Shown here piece by piece: positions 26,101 through 36,543 of a stretch of 64,000 bases of DNA. A program made the position numbers and the translations under genes. The notes beneath the pieces were generated by a model. It did not search any database. It saw only the letters and a program-made list of their open reading frames with translations, and was not told the DNA's origin. The stretch is from NCBI RefSeq assembly GCF_013426205.1, contig NC_089422.1, forward strand, positions 7,467,001-7,531,000, given 5' to 3'. Position 1 is the first letter of the stretch; each line of letters begins with the position of its first letter. Source of the stretch: Metarhizium brunneum (taxonomy: Eukaryota > Ascomycota > Sordariomycetes > Hypocreales > Clavicipitaceae).

Positions 26101-26976
26101 GTCCTATATCCTCGAGCAATCAACCAAACATTTACTGGTATATACTTTATGGAACTCTGCCTGGCTGGATTGTTTTTTATTGTTAACGACGAAAAACGCC
26201 GCAACGTATGCACACCGCATGGCGTTATTATGATTGTCGTCTTCATTCTCACATTAGTGTATCAAGTTGCGCTCAATAAGTCTTTCTCGCCTCTATTCCG
26301 ATATCTTCCACTTACGCTTGAGGACGATGCTGTAATTCGAGATGAAGCCTTTCAACGAGCTCAAGATGTTCGTTTTGGATTGATACAGGAAGATGAAGAA
26401 GGGGGGCGGGCTAATCTCGGAGAGAAAGTAACCCAGGTCCCGGACACCGACGAGAATATTGAGCTCCAGAATTTGGACGCAGGTCAGACAGATGGCTTGA
26501 ATAAGCGTTTCAGACCCGTCAAACAAGTTGGGACTTGGGCTAGAGCCGGAGGCAAACAGGTCGGCACATGGGCCATGGGTGGTGGCAATCAGCTTCGCAA
26601 GCTGAAGAACTTGACGGACAACACTCGGGCTGCACAATACCGCCGAAGCCAACGTAAGAAGGATCTCGACGCACAGCTCACCATGGGTGATGCTCTCTAC
26701 GGTGGCATCCCAGATGACATTGAGGATTTGACTCCAGAAGAAAGAGATGCGTTGACGCGACATGCATTTTTACACTATGCTCTGCGAGCTCGAAGACCTA
26801 CAGTCTGGATACCACGAGATGACTTGGGAGTGAGCGACGACGAAATTCGGCGCACAAACGCTTTCAGCAAGCATATTTGGATCAGTAATGAAGGAACAGC
26901 GCTTGACAGTAAAGTACGTGTTGTGTTCGGGAAGAATCCCCCCGACTTCTCAGAAGTCGATCTTATAACCTTGTAA
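23188..26976 (+). CDS. CSC1/OSCA-type calcium-permeable mechanosensitive cation channel (DUF221)
   Basis: The protein is 1239 residues. Exons are 23188-23435 and 23505-26976, joined over a 69-nt intron to read RIFKPKTYLVPE. The domain order fits the family. An N-terminal TM helix (IVSFLTAIGTAVAIFAAQF) is followed by two more helices (LLVIFVPICFVVLPIL; LILAILVVIWVCTVFFL) and the cytosolic PHM7-like region with RASATTVLVSGIPKKW. That region carries a long charged insert (residues about 210-400, rich in Lys, Arg and Glu). The 7-TM DUF221 core follows (from about 590), then a C-terminal cytosolic extension with repeated KQVGTWA words. Yeast Csc1 and plant OSCA proteins conduct Ca2+ under hyperosmotic or mechanical stress; yeast Rsn1/Phm7 relatives sit at the plasma membrane. 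Which paralog this is cannot be settled by eye. Confidence 0.92.
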
Positions 26977-27493
26977 TGCGAGCGCAGAGCGCGGAGGGTG
27001 ACATGGTCTGAAGAGACGCCCTGGCGGCCTTGAACCAGTACCGGGAACGACTGATTACTCCGAAGGGGTGAAGGGTAAAACATCTTTGGGGGAATTAAAA
27101 AAAAATGGGAAGAAAGGGGACATGGGCGGTTTGTTTGTATACCATACATTGCATAGCGTGCACATTTTTGTCTGTACCAGAGGGGATTTGCCCACATATC
27201 CTGAATCCTAGTATATTGGATACCCGTACACAAATTGAAAAATTTATATGAAAGAAACTGTTGTCGCAAGTGAAACTCGGGTTTGAAAAAAAAGGGATGA
27301 TGTGTTCATGTCGATTTATGTGTATTTGTTAGGTGATGTAACGTCTAGTCTATATTATGTAAATGTACCCAAACGCCATGCTAATGCCGACAATCCCAAC
27401 GAGTCTATACTCCAGAAAAGAACTCGAGAATTTATCATTCCGTATCAAACTCCCCCCAGACGATGCCTATTCCAGTCGCTATTCCCATCTTGT
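26977..27493. other. Convergent spacer between the channel and hydrolase genes
   Basis: Both flanking genes end here, so the 517 bases should hold two 3' untranslated regions. There are A runs near 27097-27105 and 27284-27293. No gene is visible. Confidence 0.5.
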
Positions 27494-29119
27494 CTATAGC
27501 GCGGGTCGCTTCTTCCCAGCAGCCCTGGTCTCCTCGATCTCCTCTGTTAACAGACGATTGAAATCGTCGGGATTATCAAGATACAGATGATGGCCAGCCT
27601 TGGGAATGATGACGACTTTTACGCTCCCGTTCTCGTTGCGCTTCTCGTCGTCTGTTCCGTGGAGAAGGGCGCGGACCTTGGCCTCCTTTAGCTTCTCCTC
27701 TGCTGCCAGGCCCCCTGCCACGTCCATCCAGTCGTTTTCGCCGTACATGAAGACGATGGGGATGCCGGTCTCCTTGAGGGCCCCGGTGCTGCCGTCCGCC
27801 TGGGGGATGGGCTGGCGGCCGACCTCGTGGATGCGGTTGATGACGGGGCGGCGGGCGTATGCGCCGGGGGCGAGGATGTAGGCTAGTGCGTATTCGCCGC
27901 TGCCCTTTTGCTTGAATATGGAGAAGGAATAGTCGTGGAGGGCTTGGGCTTCCTCGGGAGGGAGGTGGTTGAAGCGGCGGGAGCTCCAGCCCGACACGAA
28001 GCGGGGGCCAAACGGGCCGGCCATGCGGACGATGCTGAAGGGGGAGATGTTGGCGTCCCAGAGCCAGACGAGCCAGTTTGGCAGAGGGCGCTTGGGGGCG
28101 TTTGCTGCCTGTCCGTTGGGAGGGGTGGGGGGCGTCCCGCGGCCTTCGGTGACGGATTGCTGGTCCTGGGTGAATTCGTTTTGGAGTGTTGATTCCTCGG
28201 GTTCGGGGAGGTTGGCGTTGACGGCGTATGGGTCCTCGGGAATGCCGACGGGAGATGCGAGGATGAGCTTCTTCAAGTGTCCCGGGTACTTGATTGCATA
28301 GGAAACGGCGAGGTAGCCGCCCAGCGAGTGACCGAGAAGAGTGAAGCGCTCGATCTTGCGGGCTTGGCGCCACTCTTCGAGCGCATCGATGAACCAGTCC
28401 TCTGCTTCTTTGACCTTTTCCTCTTTGTCCTTGGCGTGGATCTTGAAGGGCGGTCTTGACGAGTTGCCCATGCCCAGCATGTCGAGGGCGTAGAGCTTGA
28501 GGCCTGGGATGCGGGTGATGGGCTCAAAGTTCTTGTAGAAGAAGCCAAGGCCGGCGCCGTATCCGTGGACCATGACGAGCGTCTCTTGGACTTGTTCGCC
28601 TTGTCGCTCGATGCAGATTTCGTTGAGGGCACGGTTCTTGCCAGAGAGTTGGACGAGTGAGCGGCGCCATGTTCTGGTCCCATAGGGATCGGGCGTACCC
28701 GTGGTTGAGACTGGGGTCGAAGTGATGCTGTCGACGGCTTCTTTGAGGTAAGGAACCAGAGAGAGGACATTGCGCTCTGCCATTGTAGGTGTGACACTTG
28801 TCCACTGCGCAAAATGATCAGTGATCAGCTGAGCAAGTCACTATGCGCGGGCACAAAGAAGACTCACCCATTGATATGCGGCGTCTTTGTAACCCAGAGG
28901 AAAGTACACAGATGGCGGGCCTCCCCGCGCAGGCTTCTGCTGCTTCAGGTTGTCGGGAACCTCGACGTTGGACATTTTGAAAGACGGGTGTGACACAGAT
29001 GCCGAGGAAGAGTCGAAAGACGAGGATGAAAACGGAAATGAAGCAGAAGAAGCGAGGGCGAGTCGTGATGGTTGCAATACTGCAGTGGCAGCGTGTGAAG
29101 GTCGAAGAAGTGCTTGCAT
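27494..29119 (-). CDS. Alpha/beta hydrolase of the Cld1/Ict1/ABHD4-5 group
   Basis: Exons are 29119-28868 and 28804-27494 (63-nt intron), giving 520 residues. The first 48 residues (MQALLRPSHAATAVLQPSRL, then Ser/Phe-rich) are basic with no acidic residue until later, as in a mitochondrial presequence. An inner ATG at 28975 (MSNVEVPDN) would give a 472-residue form without it. The fold is clear: oxyanion HGYGAG at 164-169, nucleophile elbow GHSLGG at 242-247 (Ser244), acid in YGENDWMD, and catalytic His in AGHHLYLD (His489). The same segment forms the HX4D motif (His489-Asp494) linked to acyltransferase activity in CGI-58 and Ict1. Yeast Cld1 deacylates cardiolipin in mitochondria; Ict1 acylates lysophosphatidic acid. 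The presequence favours a Cld1-like role, but this is inference. Confidence 0.92.
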
Positions 29120-30069
29120 TGCCCGAGCGTCTGGGGTCTGGGCGTGGGGGGGCAGGCGGATGGTTTTAATCCAAGCAGGCCCCCAGGCACCCTTTCAAGT
29201 GACGAAAATAGGATTTCCCCCTTGTGCAAGGCTCAATTCTGGGGATGGATAGTGCGGCACGCGGTTTGCGCTTGTAATGGCGGAGTTAACAGGCTTGAGC
29301 GTTTGGCGTTCGGATTTTGGGTCAGTCCGGACACCGATGACATCAAACCTGATGAGGCGGCCGGGGCACTAGCGGGCGGACTGTTCCGATTTTTGCGGTC
29401 TGGTGGTGGCTGCGGCTGAGATGCTACTTAGGTACTTACGTAGTTACTGAGAATGACTAAAAGTCCGTAGGCTGCCTGCGGAGTTGGTGGCAACGATATC
29501 GGATTGCGTAGGATGGGTGCTTGGTCTTTTTTGTTGGCGAGACAAATGCTTGAACGCCTTCAAGTGACGACGTTGCCGGCCATTTCAACCCACATGCATT
29601 TCAACGTGGGCGGCACTTGGAGGTGCAATTGGCGATGCGGCGATAGTCCTAGTACTACATTCAAGGTTGGTACGTACCTGCTGCACATGCGCGGGCGGTG
29701 TACTCTGTCAACATTCAACGTTAAAGGCAGATTTGCCGCGCCAGGCGTATCCGTATCGGCGCTAACCAGACTGCACTAACCGAGAGCACCACATGTATGT
29801 ACATACTCTATGTACTCGGTGCGGGCTGTCAACTGGTTCCATCCTCAACATTTGCATCCCACGTCGACTCGACTACATCCCTCCTCGTCGCCCTGCAGCA
29901 CAAGCTTGGTCATTTCGTGCCTCTCGTTGATACCCATCTCCCCGCGACCGCATGGCACATCGCCTCAGCTGATCGGCTGCGATCCAGCCTCAATCATCGT
30001 CAATTCCTCCGACAGTCACGCTCTCCCTCGCGCTGACGTGCTGCCTCGACTGCCGCAACCGCCGCAACC
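29120..30069. other. Divergent promoter region between the hydrolase and spo7 genes
   Basis: The two flanking genes are transcribed away from each other, so both promoters should lie in this 950-base stretch. AGGTACTTACGTAGTTAC-like words occur near 29429-29447. No coding potential is recognised. Confidence 0.5.
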
Positions 30070-31368
30070 ATGGCCGACGACATCGATTCCATTGTCAAGG
30101 GCGCCCCCGTCAGTGCGGCAAACATCAAGACCACATCCGGCCCGACCCCCATCGCACCCGCCGGTGGCAAGCAGGGCGACCCTCTCAACCACGCGCCGAG
30201 CTCTCCGTCCATGGTCTACCTGAATCTCCTCATTCTCGAGGCTTCCCTGCGAGCCCAATTCCTCGAACTTCGGGCTAGAAGACGCCACCATACCTTCTTC
30301 CTGATGCTGCTGACGCTGTGGGTCGCCTTCTTTGGCTACAAGCTGTACTTTGCCCCTCGCGAGGACGGCCGCGGCGTCGGAGGCTCCATCTATTGGGCAT
30401 TGGAAGGTGCTCAGAAGGTGTGCTTTATGGGCGGCATCATCACGGCTATTTTGGTCTGGGGAACCGGCATCTGGGACCGCGGCATCCGTTGGCCGCGCCG
30501 GTGGTTCGCAATATCAAACAGGGGCCTGCGTGGCTTCAACTGCAAGCTTGTCATTATACGCCGTCCGTGGTGGGCCGAGGCTCTGTCGACAATTGGTTTC
30601 TTCCTGACGTATGGCCTGTTTTCGCACACGGCAAGCTCGTCATACCGCCATGTCGAGCCTTGGCTGTTGCGGGAGACGGAAAGGGAGCTCCAGCTGTCTG
30701 CCGAGGGCCATCCAATGCTGGTGCTTCCACACGACGACGAGGAAAAAGGTGGACATGAGGAGGACCTGGCCCCCGGAGGTGACTACGTCAAGCTCCTCCT
30801 ACTACCTAAGCCATTCTCACCGACCTTTCGAGAGAACTGGGAACTGTACCGCACCGAATATTGGGAGAGAGAAAACGAGCGACGCGCACTGTTACGGAAA
30901 AAGGTCAAGGAACATGATCGCAGCCTGGCCAAGCAGACATACGGTTGGTTGTGGTGGCTGCCATGGAGGCAAACTCCCCAGCGCAAACCTCAGTCACACA
31001 AGACTCTGCACCGCCACTCCAGCAGCGAGAAAGTGCGAAGGAACCGCGGCGGCAGCGTACGCCGTCCGTCAACAAGCTCGTCCCGAAGTCAAACACCCAC
31101 ATTGGACTTGGACGATGGCCAGCTCGGCCGCCGTCCCAGCTCTGCGTCAGAAAAGCGCCGGAAGAAGCAATCGTCTATTTCCATGTCCAAGTCGAAACGG
31201 TCCGGAACAGATTCCCGTTCAGTCACGCCAGAAGCACCGTCGCCCCTGACAAAGGAGGCCACCATTTCCACTGAGGGGTCTTCTACCGAAGGCAGCGGAC
31301 GGGTTTTGCGCAGTGCGGGACAAAAGTCTGGAAGGAGCTCTCCGGAACCAGAGAAGACGGGTTCATAG
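30070..31368 (+). CDS. spo7: Spo7-like regulatory subunit of the Nem1-Spo7 phosphatase
   Basis: A single exon encodes 432 residues. The conserved Spo7 core is present: YLNLLILEASLRAQF, then TM helix 1 (about 75-94) and TM helix 2 (about 117-135). A further hydrophobic stretch lies at about 171-184, and the family block LPKPFSPTFRENWELYR is followed by EYWERENERRALLRKK. In yeast, Spo7 with the phosphatase Nem1 dephosphorylates and activates the phosphatidate phosphatase Pah1 at the nuclear/ER membrane. This controls the balance of phospholipid and triacylglycerol synthesis and nuclear shape. The C-terminal 120 residues are basic and Ser/Arg-rich, longer than in yeast Spo7, with many possible phosphosites. 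The ATG follows a CCGCAACC context. It is divergent from the Cld1/Ict1-like gene. Confidence 0.9.
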   Translation: MADDIDSIVKGAPVSAANIKTTSGPTPIAPAGGKQGDPLNHAPSSPSMVYLNLLILEASLRAQFLELRARRRHHTFFLMLLTLWVAFFGYKLYFAPREDGRGVGGSIYWALEGAQKVCFMGGIITAILVWGTGIWDRGIRWPRRWFAISNRGLRGFNCKLVIIRRPWWAEALSTIGFFLTYGLFSHTASSSYRHVEPWLLRETERELQLSAEGHPMLVLPHDDEEKGGHEEDLAPGGDYVKLLLLPKPFSPTFRENWELYRTEYWERENERRALLRKKVKEHDRSLAKQTYGWLWWLPWRQTPQRKPQSHKTLHRHSSSEKVRRNRGGSVRRPSTSSSRSQTPTLDLDDGQLGRRPSSASEKRRKKQSSISMSKSKRSGTDSRSVTPEAPSPLTKEATISTEGSSTEGSGRVLRSAGQKSGRSSPEPEKTGS

Positions 31369-32463
31369 GAAACATGTTGTACATGATGTTGATGTAAGAA
31401 TATGAAATATGTCATTTGACTTTTGCTGTTTGCCATTGTGCTCGTGCTTGTTCACACCGGAGAATTCATTCGGCAATCTGTTGATATCCCTGCGTCGTAT
31501 CCATCGTGGCTAGGATTTCGAGAGATGATGGACCTTGTCGGCACAATGGGGCTCTAATTCAACATGGGCAATTTGTATTCGATACCCGGGATATTACTCA
31601 GGTGAGCCGTCCCCCACCGACTGCAATAACTACTCTTTTGTTGAACTGTGTCTCGGAAAGCTGATTCACCCGGATCACGACATGGCGGAGGAATCTTGAC
31701 CAGAGACTCGAGAGGCTTCTCTCTGCATGTTGTACAAGGCAAAATTACGCATGTGAGTCCCACGAGAGATTTGTCTCTTTGGCAACAGGGGAGACTTGTG
31801 GATGCGGTTGTACAGAGTCACGCGTATGAGGCTGAATTCGAGTTCGCAGGTGAATCATCACAATTTGCGTCTGGTTGCAGGTGTCACAGCAACAGCGTCC
31901 GACATTGAAGGCTTGCACATGACATTTCAGCACCTCAGACACGCCAATCCTCGGACGGACATGCAAGGCGCATCGTCGTCTCCCGCCATGTCTCGCACTA
32001 ATATCATCAACGGACTGCCAGCGGACCAATCAGACGGACCATTGCGAGTTTACTACTACTAGTACATCCCATGTGCGGACGGGGACAAGCTTGACAGCGA
32101 GCCAGCAAGACAAGACAAGCCCATACCGCCCGGGCGCCATGTTTTTGGCCAATTCGGAGCCCTTGTGGCTAATCGGAGTCTCGGCTGGCTATGCTTGGAT
32201 GGAAATAAGGTTGGATGGCATGGTGATGGAAGGGGGCCAGACGGAATGGACGCATAACGGCGATGTTGTTGGTGTTGTTGGAATACTTGATTGTCATGGA
32301 CTTGAACCTGGCATTCCAAAGTCTCCCACGGCGCAACTACAAAGTATTTGAACACCCGGCCGCTGGCCCTGGTGTATTCCGCCATCAACGCCTTTTTGTT
32401 TGAATTTGTACACGTGTTCACCTAGTCGCTCTTTTCCACGCTTCTTCACACACATTGGTCGTC
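31369..32463. other. Spacer between spo7 and the GH16 gene
   Basis: About 1.1 kb on the same strand as both neighbours. It should contain the spo7 3' end and the GH16 promoter. Open frames such as 31648-31908 have no known motif. I see nothing else. Confidence 0.5.
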
Positions 32464-33405
32464 ATGTTGGGCCACGCCGCTTCTGTCATGGCGATATTCG
32501 CACAGCTCGTCTTGAGCGCGGGCCAGGCGCCACACGGCCGCGTCGCCAAAGCCGCCCCCAACACCCCCGCGGGATTCTCGAACTGCATCTTCTACGACGA
32601 CTTCGACGGGGACGAGGACTCGCTGCCCGACGCGTCGAGATGGACCATCGACCTGGGCACGCGGTACGACGGGGGGCCCGCGCAATGGGGCACCGGCGAG
32701 ATCGAGACGTACACGGACGACTGGCAGAACATCCGCATCACGGCCGACGGCACGCTCAAGATCACGCCCGTCCGCGGCCACGGCAACTCGTGGACCTCGT
32801 CGCGCATCGAGACCACGGCCGACTGGGACTTTGCCTGCGCGCGCGGCGAGCGCCTCCGCGTCGAGGCCCGGATCAAGCTGGGCGACAACCCCGAGGGCAG
32901 GTCGCTCGGCATCTGGCCCGCGTTCTGGACCCTGGGCTCCGAGTACCGCGGCAACTACCAGAACTGGCCGGCCGTGGGGGAGATTGACATTCTCGAGAGC
33001 GTCAACGGCCTCCGTAAGATCTGGCACGTCGCCCACTGCGGCACGAACCCGGGCGGCGTGTGCAACGAGCCCAATGGCCTTGGCCACATCACCGAACCTT
33101 TTGAGCGGGGGGTCTGGCACACGATTGCGTGGGAGGTGGACCGGTCGGGCGACGACGAGGAGTCGATGCGCTGGTACGTGGATGAGCATCTGCAGTGGAC
33201 GCTGTGGGAGGACGATGTGCGCGATGCCGGTGCGTGGCACGCCATGGCCGCGAATAGCAAGATGATCCTGTTGAATGTTGCTGTTGGCGGCGGGTTTCCC
33301 AACGGTGTCTCGGGCATCACGACGCCCACGTCCGACACTCTTGATGGCGATGGCGCGAGCATGGAGGTTGATTATGTGGCTGTTTACCTGGAGGGAGGGT
33401 GGTGA
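32464..33405 (+). CDS. Secreted glycoside hydrolase family 16 protein
   Basis: A single exon encodes 313 residues. The start is ATG at 32464; the open frame reaches further only through a TTG. An N-terminal signal peptide is evident (MLGHAASVMAIFAQLVLSAG). The GH16 jelly-roll features are visible: YDDFDG near the start, GEIETYTDD, SSRIET and WPAFWTLGSE. The catalytic motif EIDILE has nucleophile Glu173, Asp175 and acid/base Glu178, followed by GVWHTIAWEVD and LNVAVGGGFP. GH16 enzymes cut beta-1,3 or mixed 1,3/1,4-glucans or act as cell-wall transglycosylases; the fit here is the laminarinase-like branch. There is no carbohydrate-binding module or GPI signal. The gene is very GC-rich, with almost all third positions G or C, unlike the flanks. 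Confidence 0.93.
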   Translation: MLGHAASVMAIFAQLVLSAGQAPHGRVAKAAPNTPAGFSNCIFYDDFDGDEDSLPDASRWTIDLGTRYDGGPAQWGTGEIETYTDDWQNIRITADGTLKITPVRGHGNSWTSSRIETTADWDFACARGERLRVEARIKLGDNPEGRSLGIWPAFWTLGSEYRGNYQNWPAVGEIDILESVNGLRKIWHVAHCGTNPGGVCNEPNGLGHITEPFERGVWHTIAWEVDRSGDDEESMRWYVDEHLQWTLWEDDVRDAGAWHAMAANSKMILLNVAVGGGFPNGVSGITTPTSDTLDGDGASMEVDYVAVYLEGGW

Positions 33406-34268
33406 TGGTGATGCAGATGCAGATGGCAAGTGTTTAAAGCGCGGACGGGGGTATTTGGATTCCGAGGTTGTCGCGTGACGAGTAAAAGGGGCCGTAATTA
33501 TCTGATTACGCTTTAGAAAAAGTCTTGGCTAATTTGTAATATTAATTCATTATTTCATGATCAACGCCAGCCATGGCATGTCTTGTCGTCCCCTCAGCAT
33601 CAAGCCCATCTTGCACCACACACGGGCCTTCGTTGTCGGAATTCCGAATGACATCTTTTACAGACTCAAGAAAGTCTGCGAAAATCCGTCCATCGACGCC
33701 CCATCCTCCAGCTAGCCTCCGTTGTACATGACAATCATTCATGCGCAAATGACTTGCACACAGCCGACTCAGTGACTCACAAACCAGCCAATCAGACGCA
33801 GTGCCGTCGTGGCTATTGCCTATTCAGGCAGTTACTTCAACAGCGTCCGCGTCACCACACGGAGCACATGTACACTTGAAACACAGACGCAATACCGCTC
33901 ACGCCATATGATGATGGGATTGAAAAGAAAAGAAGGGAAAATCCTGTCCCTACGACAGAGTACCCCGACTTCCATGCCGGCACCCCAGTTACATCCCAAT
34001 ATCCCGCTTACCGAGCAGGCTTGCGCATCCCCCACCCTCCGTCTGAAACCAACGGAGAATTGCAGACTCGTGTTAGCGCATGAATTCTGACACAATCGCC
34101 AACAAGCTCCCGGGGTATTTTTATCTTTAAAGCGCTTGGTCAATGGGAACATCCCACCCGAGACCCGACACGGACGCAAGAAACATCCCTGCGTCCCGGC
34201 CGCAAGACGAGCGTCCAGATCCCGCAGAGAAGCCTATGTATGTATGTACAACATAGCCTTCTGAAACA
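33406..34268. other. Spacer between the GH16 gene and a GNAT pseudogene
   Basis: The stretch holds the GH16 3' region. A 68-codon minus-strand open frame at 33542-33748 (WGVDGRIFADFLESVKDV) reads like protein but matches no family I know and has no clear start. No other gene is seen. Confidence 0.45.
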
Positions 34269-34819
34269 ATGCAGGCGCAGCACCTCTACGAGCGCATGGA
34301 GTCGCGGACGCTGCCCCTTGCGCTGCGCACCATCGAGCCGCGCGATGCGCCTAGGCACTATGGCCATTTTGACCGCCTTCCGTGTCGCGGTCAGAGGAGC
34401 TGATTGCCGCCGCAGCGAGACTCCGCGGCCGTGCCAGATGGACCTGATGATGATGGTGCGGTGCTGGTCGCCAGCGGGCCGGGGAGGGTGACCATGGTGC
34501 TCACTGCTGGGCGCTCACAAGCGAGCACGCCGACAGGGTCATTGAGCTGCTGGGGGAGGGATGCCGGCAAAGTCCGCGGCGGCGACGCCGGAGTCGTCGT
34601 CGACGAGGCGTACCGGGGCAATCAATGGGTATGCGGACGAGGTCATGGACTGCGCCTTTACGCCGTCATTACCACGGCTACCAACACGTCCATGCTGGCC
34701 TTGGCCGAGGACAAGGAGTGCTGGGGGACCATGAGTTTGGTGATGCCGCCGGCGAGATGTACTACGGGTTGACGGCCGCGGAGGGGAACCACATTAAGAA
34801 GAACAAGAAGATGTTGTAA
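34269..34819 (+). pseudogene. Broken GNAT-family N-acetyltransferase
   Basis: Pieces of a GNAT acetyltransferase appear in order but in different frames. 34269-34403 starts with ATG and reads ESRTLPLALRTIEPRDA, like the N-terminus of Rim-type GNAT proteins, then stops at TGA 34401-34403. Further on come VVVDEAYRG (beta-4), GYADEVMDCAF in another frame (the acetyl-CoA loop and helix 3), ATNTSMLALAE (the Asn-rich strand before helix 4) and, after another shift, DHEFGDAAGEMYYGLTAAE up to TAA 34817-34819. At least three frame changes are needed and no GT-AG introns explain them. The gene is probably inactive. I cannot exclude that some shifts are assembly errors. Confidence 0.6.
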
Positions 34820-34962
34820 TTGGTATATGGTGTATACAGCAGATGGCCTGGACCCTCGGAATCTCTCAAGAACAATTTGAAGAGGCAAAAAAAAAAAAAA
34901 CCATTCTCAGGCCAGCTGCTACCAACTCCTGTCCAAAACGCCAGTGGTAACCAAACAAGTAG

Positions 34963-36543
34963 CTAACGCTGTTTCTTTTCCCAAATCAAGACAATAACGG
35001 AATCAAGTTCCCTGAGTCCGTCCGACTCTTCCTTGTCCGCCTTCGTGGACCTCACTCCCCTCTTCATATAAGCTTGCCATACTGTTCCGTCGGAAGCCTT
35101 TACTGAATCCAATAGCCCCCATATGTCTCTCCGCTGCCCTGTCAAGTTCAATGACCTTCTCTCAACCTCGTCTTCGTCAATGACTATTTGATCGGAAATA
35201 GCAGTCTTCCGGGTATCTTTAAACATTTCTTTCACCAAGGCCTTGTGGCGGTGGCGGTGACCGAGTCCATCAGGGTGGTGGCTTATCGACACGCCGTTGG
35301 TGATGACCCAGTTGTCGTGGAATAAATATTGGTGCATGAAGCATGCCTCACCACACGCGTCAGTCACCAAGTGTGCCATGCCCACATCGAGGTGGTGTGG
35401 GTATGCATAGTCGTGTAGCAACAGCGGTCGTGTGCCAGTTTCGTGGCTCTCGACACGGGCTTCATGACTATCATGCGGTGGGTGGAGTGCTGGAATGACA
35501 TGCATGTCAACGCCTGCCTGCTTCTCAAGACACCGCCTCAACATCGCATCCCATCTCTGTCCATGAAAGGAGGGCTTAGCGGCTGCGTCGATTCTCAAGC
35601 AAGGTAGCTTGGGAATCAAAGATACGGCGTCCTTGGTCAAGAATATCGCCCCTCCACCGTATGTTGTGGCAGATCCGCCGTCTTGATGCCAGAGCATCTT
35701 TTCACTAGGGATACCGAGATACAACTGCTTGCTGAAATCGAAAGTTGAAAGTCGTTCTTTGAGGTAGGATAGGCTCGGGAAAAAGACAGTGTCCTCTATG
35801 ACTGCGAACCAATGCTTCTCTTGGCCACTTGCGGCGATGGTGGCACCATATGATTTCATGACCCGAATCAATTCGTAATATCTCCGGCTTTTAGATGTGG
35901 CCTCAGAGGTGGAAGTTGTGTATACATCAATACCCGTTTCTTCAAGCTCCTTGTCAATCTCATCAAGTTGTTCCTCGGTGGCATTGTCAAGCATGAGAAC
36001 TAGAGTGGCGCCGTTGCTGGTTCCGTCGCCTTTGGTCAACCAACGTTTCCATGCTCGTAGGATAGCCCAATCTTTTTCAGTGATTCGTTTATACGTAGTG
36101 GATACGCCGAACATGAGCGGTGATGCGTATAGTCTATCATGTGCCTCGTCGGTATAAGTTGCAAGCTCCAACCCCTTTGACGCGTGCAAATCGGTAGGGC
36201 TAGGGTTGCTGACATCGATGACTTTCGGAGCATCCCGGTTTGACTGAAAGTCTGTGTGTACATCGGTAATTGAACCAATGGTCAAGGGCTTGTCAGAGGT
36301 TTGCACTCTCCAAGCTTGCCATTTCGTCAAGTTGGTAAGTACATAGCGGTCAATGAGCCTCTCGAAGTATTCTTCCTCTGGCAAAAGATCCCCAACTGGG
36401 GTCGAGTCCGGCAGATCAACCGTAAAGGTCTGCCCTTGTTGATGAAGTGTCGTGGCATGAAATAGGAAACCAACAGTTACTGCAGTCAATAGAAGGTAGC
36501 TCAGTCTCACCTGGAGCACCGGCATGCCTTTGGAAAGCAACAT
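34963..36543 (-). CDS. Type II membrane glycosyltransferase-like protein (fringe/GT31-like)
   Basis: A single exon encodes 526 residues. A short cytosolic N-terminus and one signal-anchor helix (VRLSYLLLTAVTVGFLF, about 13-30) place the body in the Golgi or ER lumen. The central part resembles fringe and other GT31 enzymes. RYYELIRVMKSYG is followed by KHWFAVIEDTVFFPSLSYL, where the acidic EDT at 250-252 sits where the metal-binding DDD/DxD triad normally lies. Next come LYLGIPSEKM and YGGGAIFLTKDA, matching the fringe GGAG-type loop. A His-rich segment follows (DYAYPHHLDVG). Fungal members of this type are poorly characterised; they may extend protein or wall glycans. The substrate is unknown. 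The altered acidic triad is noteworthy. Confidence 0.78.
   Translation of the reverse strand: MLLSKGMPVLQVRLSYLLLTAVTVGFLFHATTLHQQGQTFTVDLPDSTPVGDLLPEEEYFERLIDRYVLTNLTKWQAWRVQTSDKPLTIGSITDVHTDFQSNRDAPKVIDVSNPSPTDLHASKGLELATYTDEAHDRLYASPLMFGVSTTYKRITEKDWAILRAWKRWLTKGDGTSNGATLVLMLDNATEEQLDEIDKELEETGIDVYTTSTSEATSKSRRYYELIRVMKSYGATIAASGQEKHWFAVIEDTVFFPSLSYLKERLSTFDFSKQLYLGIPSEKMLWHQDGGSATTYGGGAIFLTKDAVSLIPKLPCLRIDAAAKPSFHGQRWDAMLRRCLEKQAGVDMHVIPALHPPHDSHEARVESHETGTRPLLLHDYAYPHHLDVGMAHLVTDACGEACFMHQYLFHDNWVITNGVSISHHPDGLGHRHRHKALVKEMFKDTRKTAISDQIVIDEDEVERRSLNLTGQRRDIWGLLDSVKASDGTVWQAYMKRGVRSTKADKEESDGLRELDSVIVLIWEKKQR

Noticed and set aside
32446..33429. 327-codon open frame on the minus strand
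   Set aside because: It is the antisense of the GH16 gene, which has a signal peptide and catalytic motif. The antisense protein has no domain.
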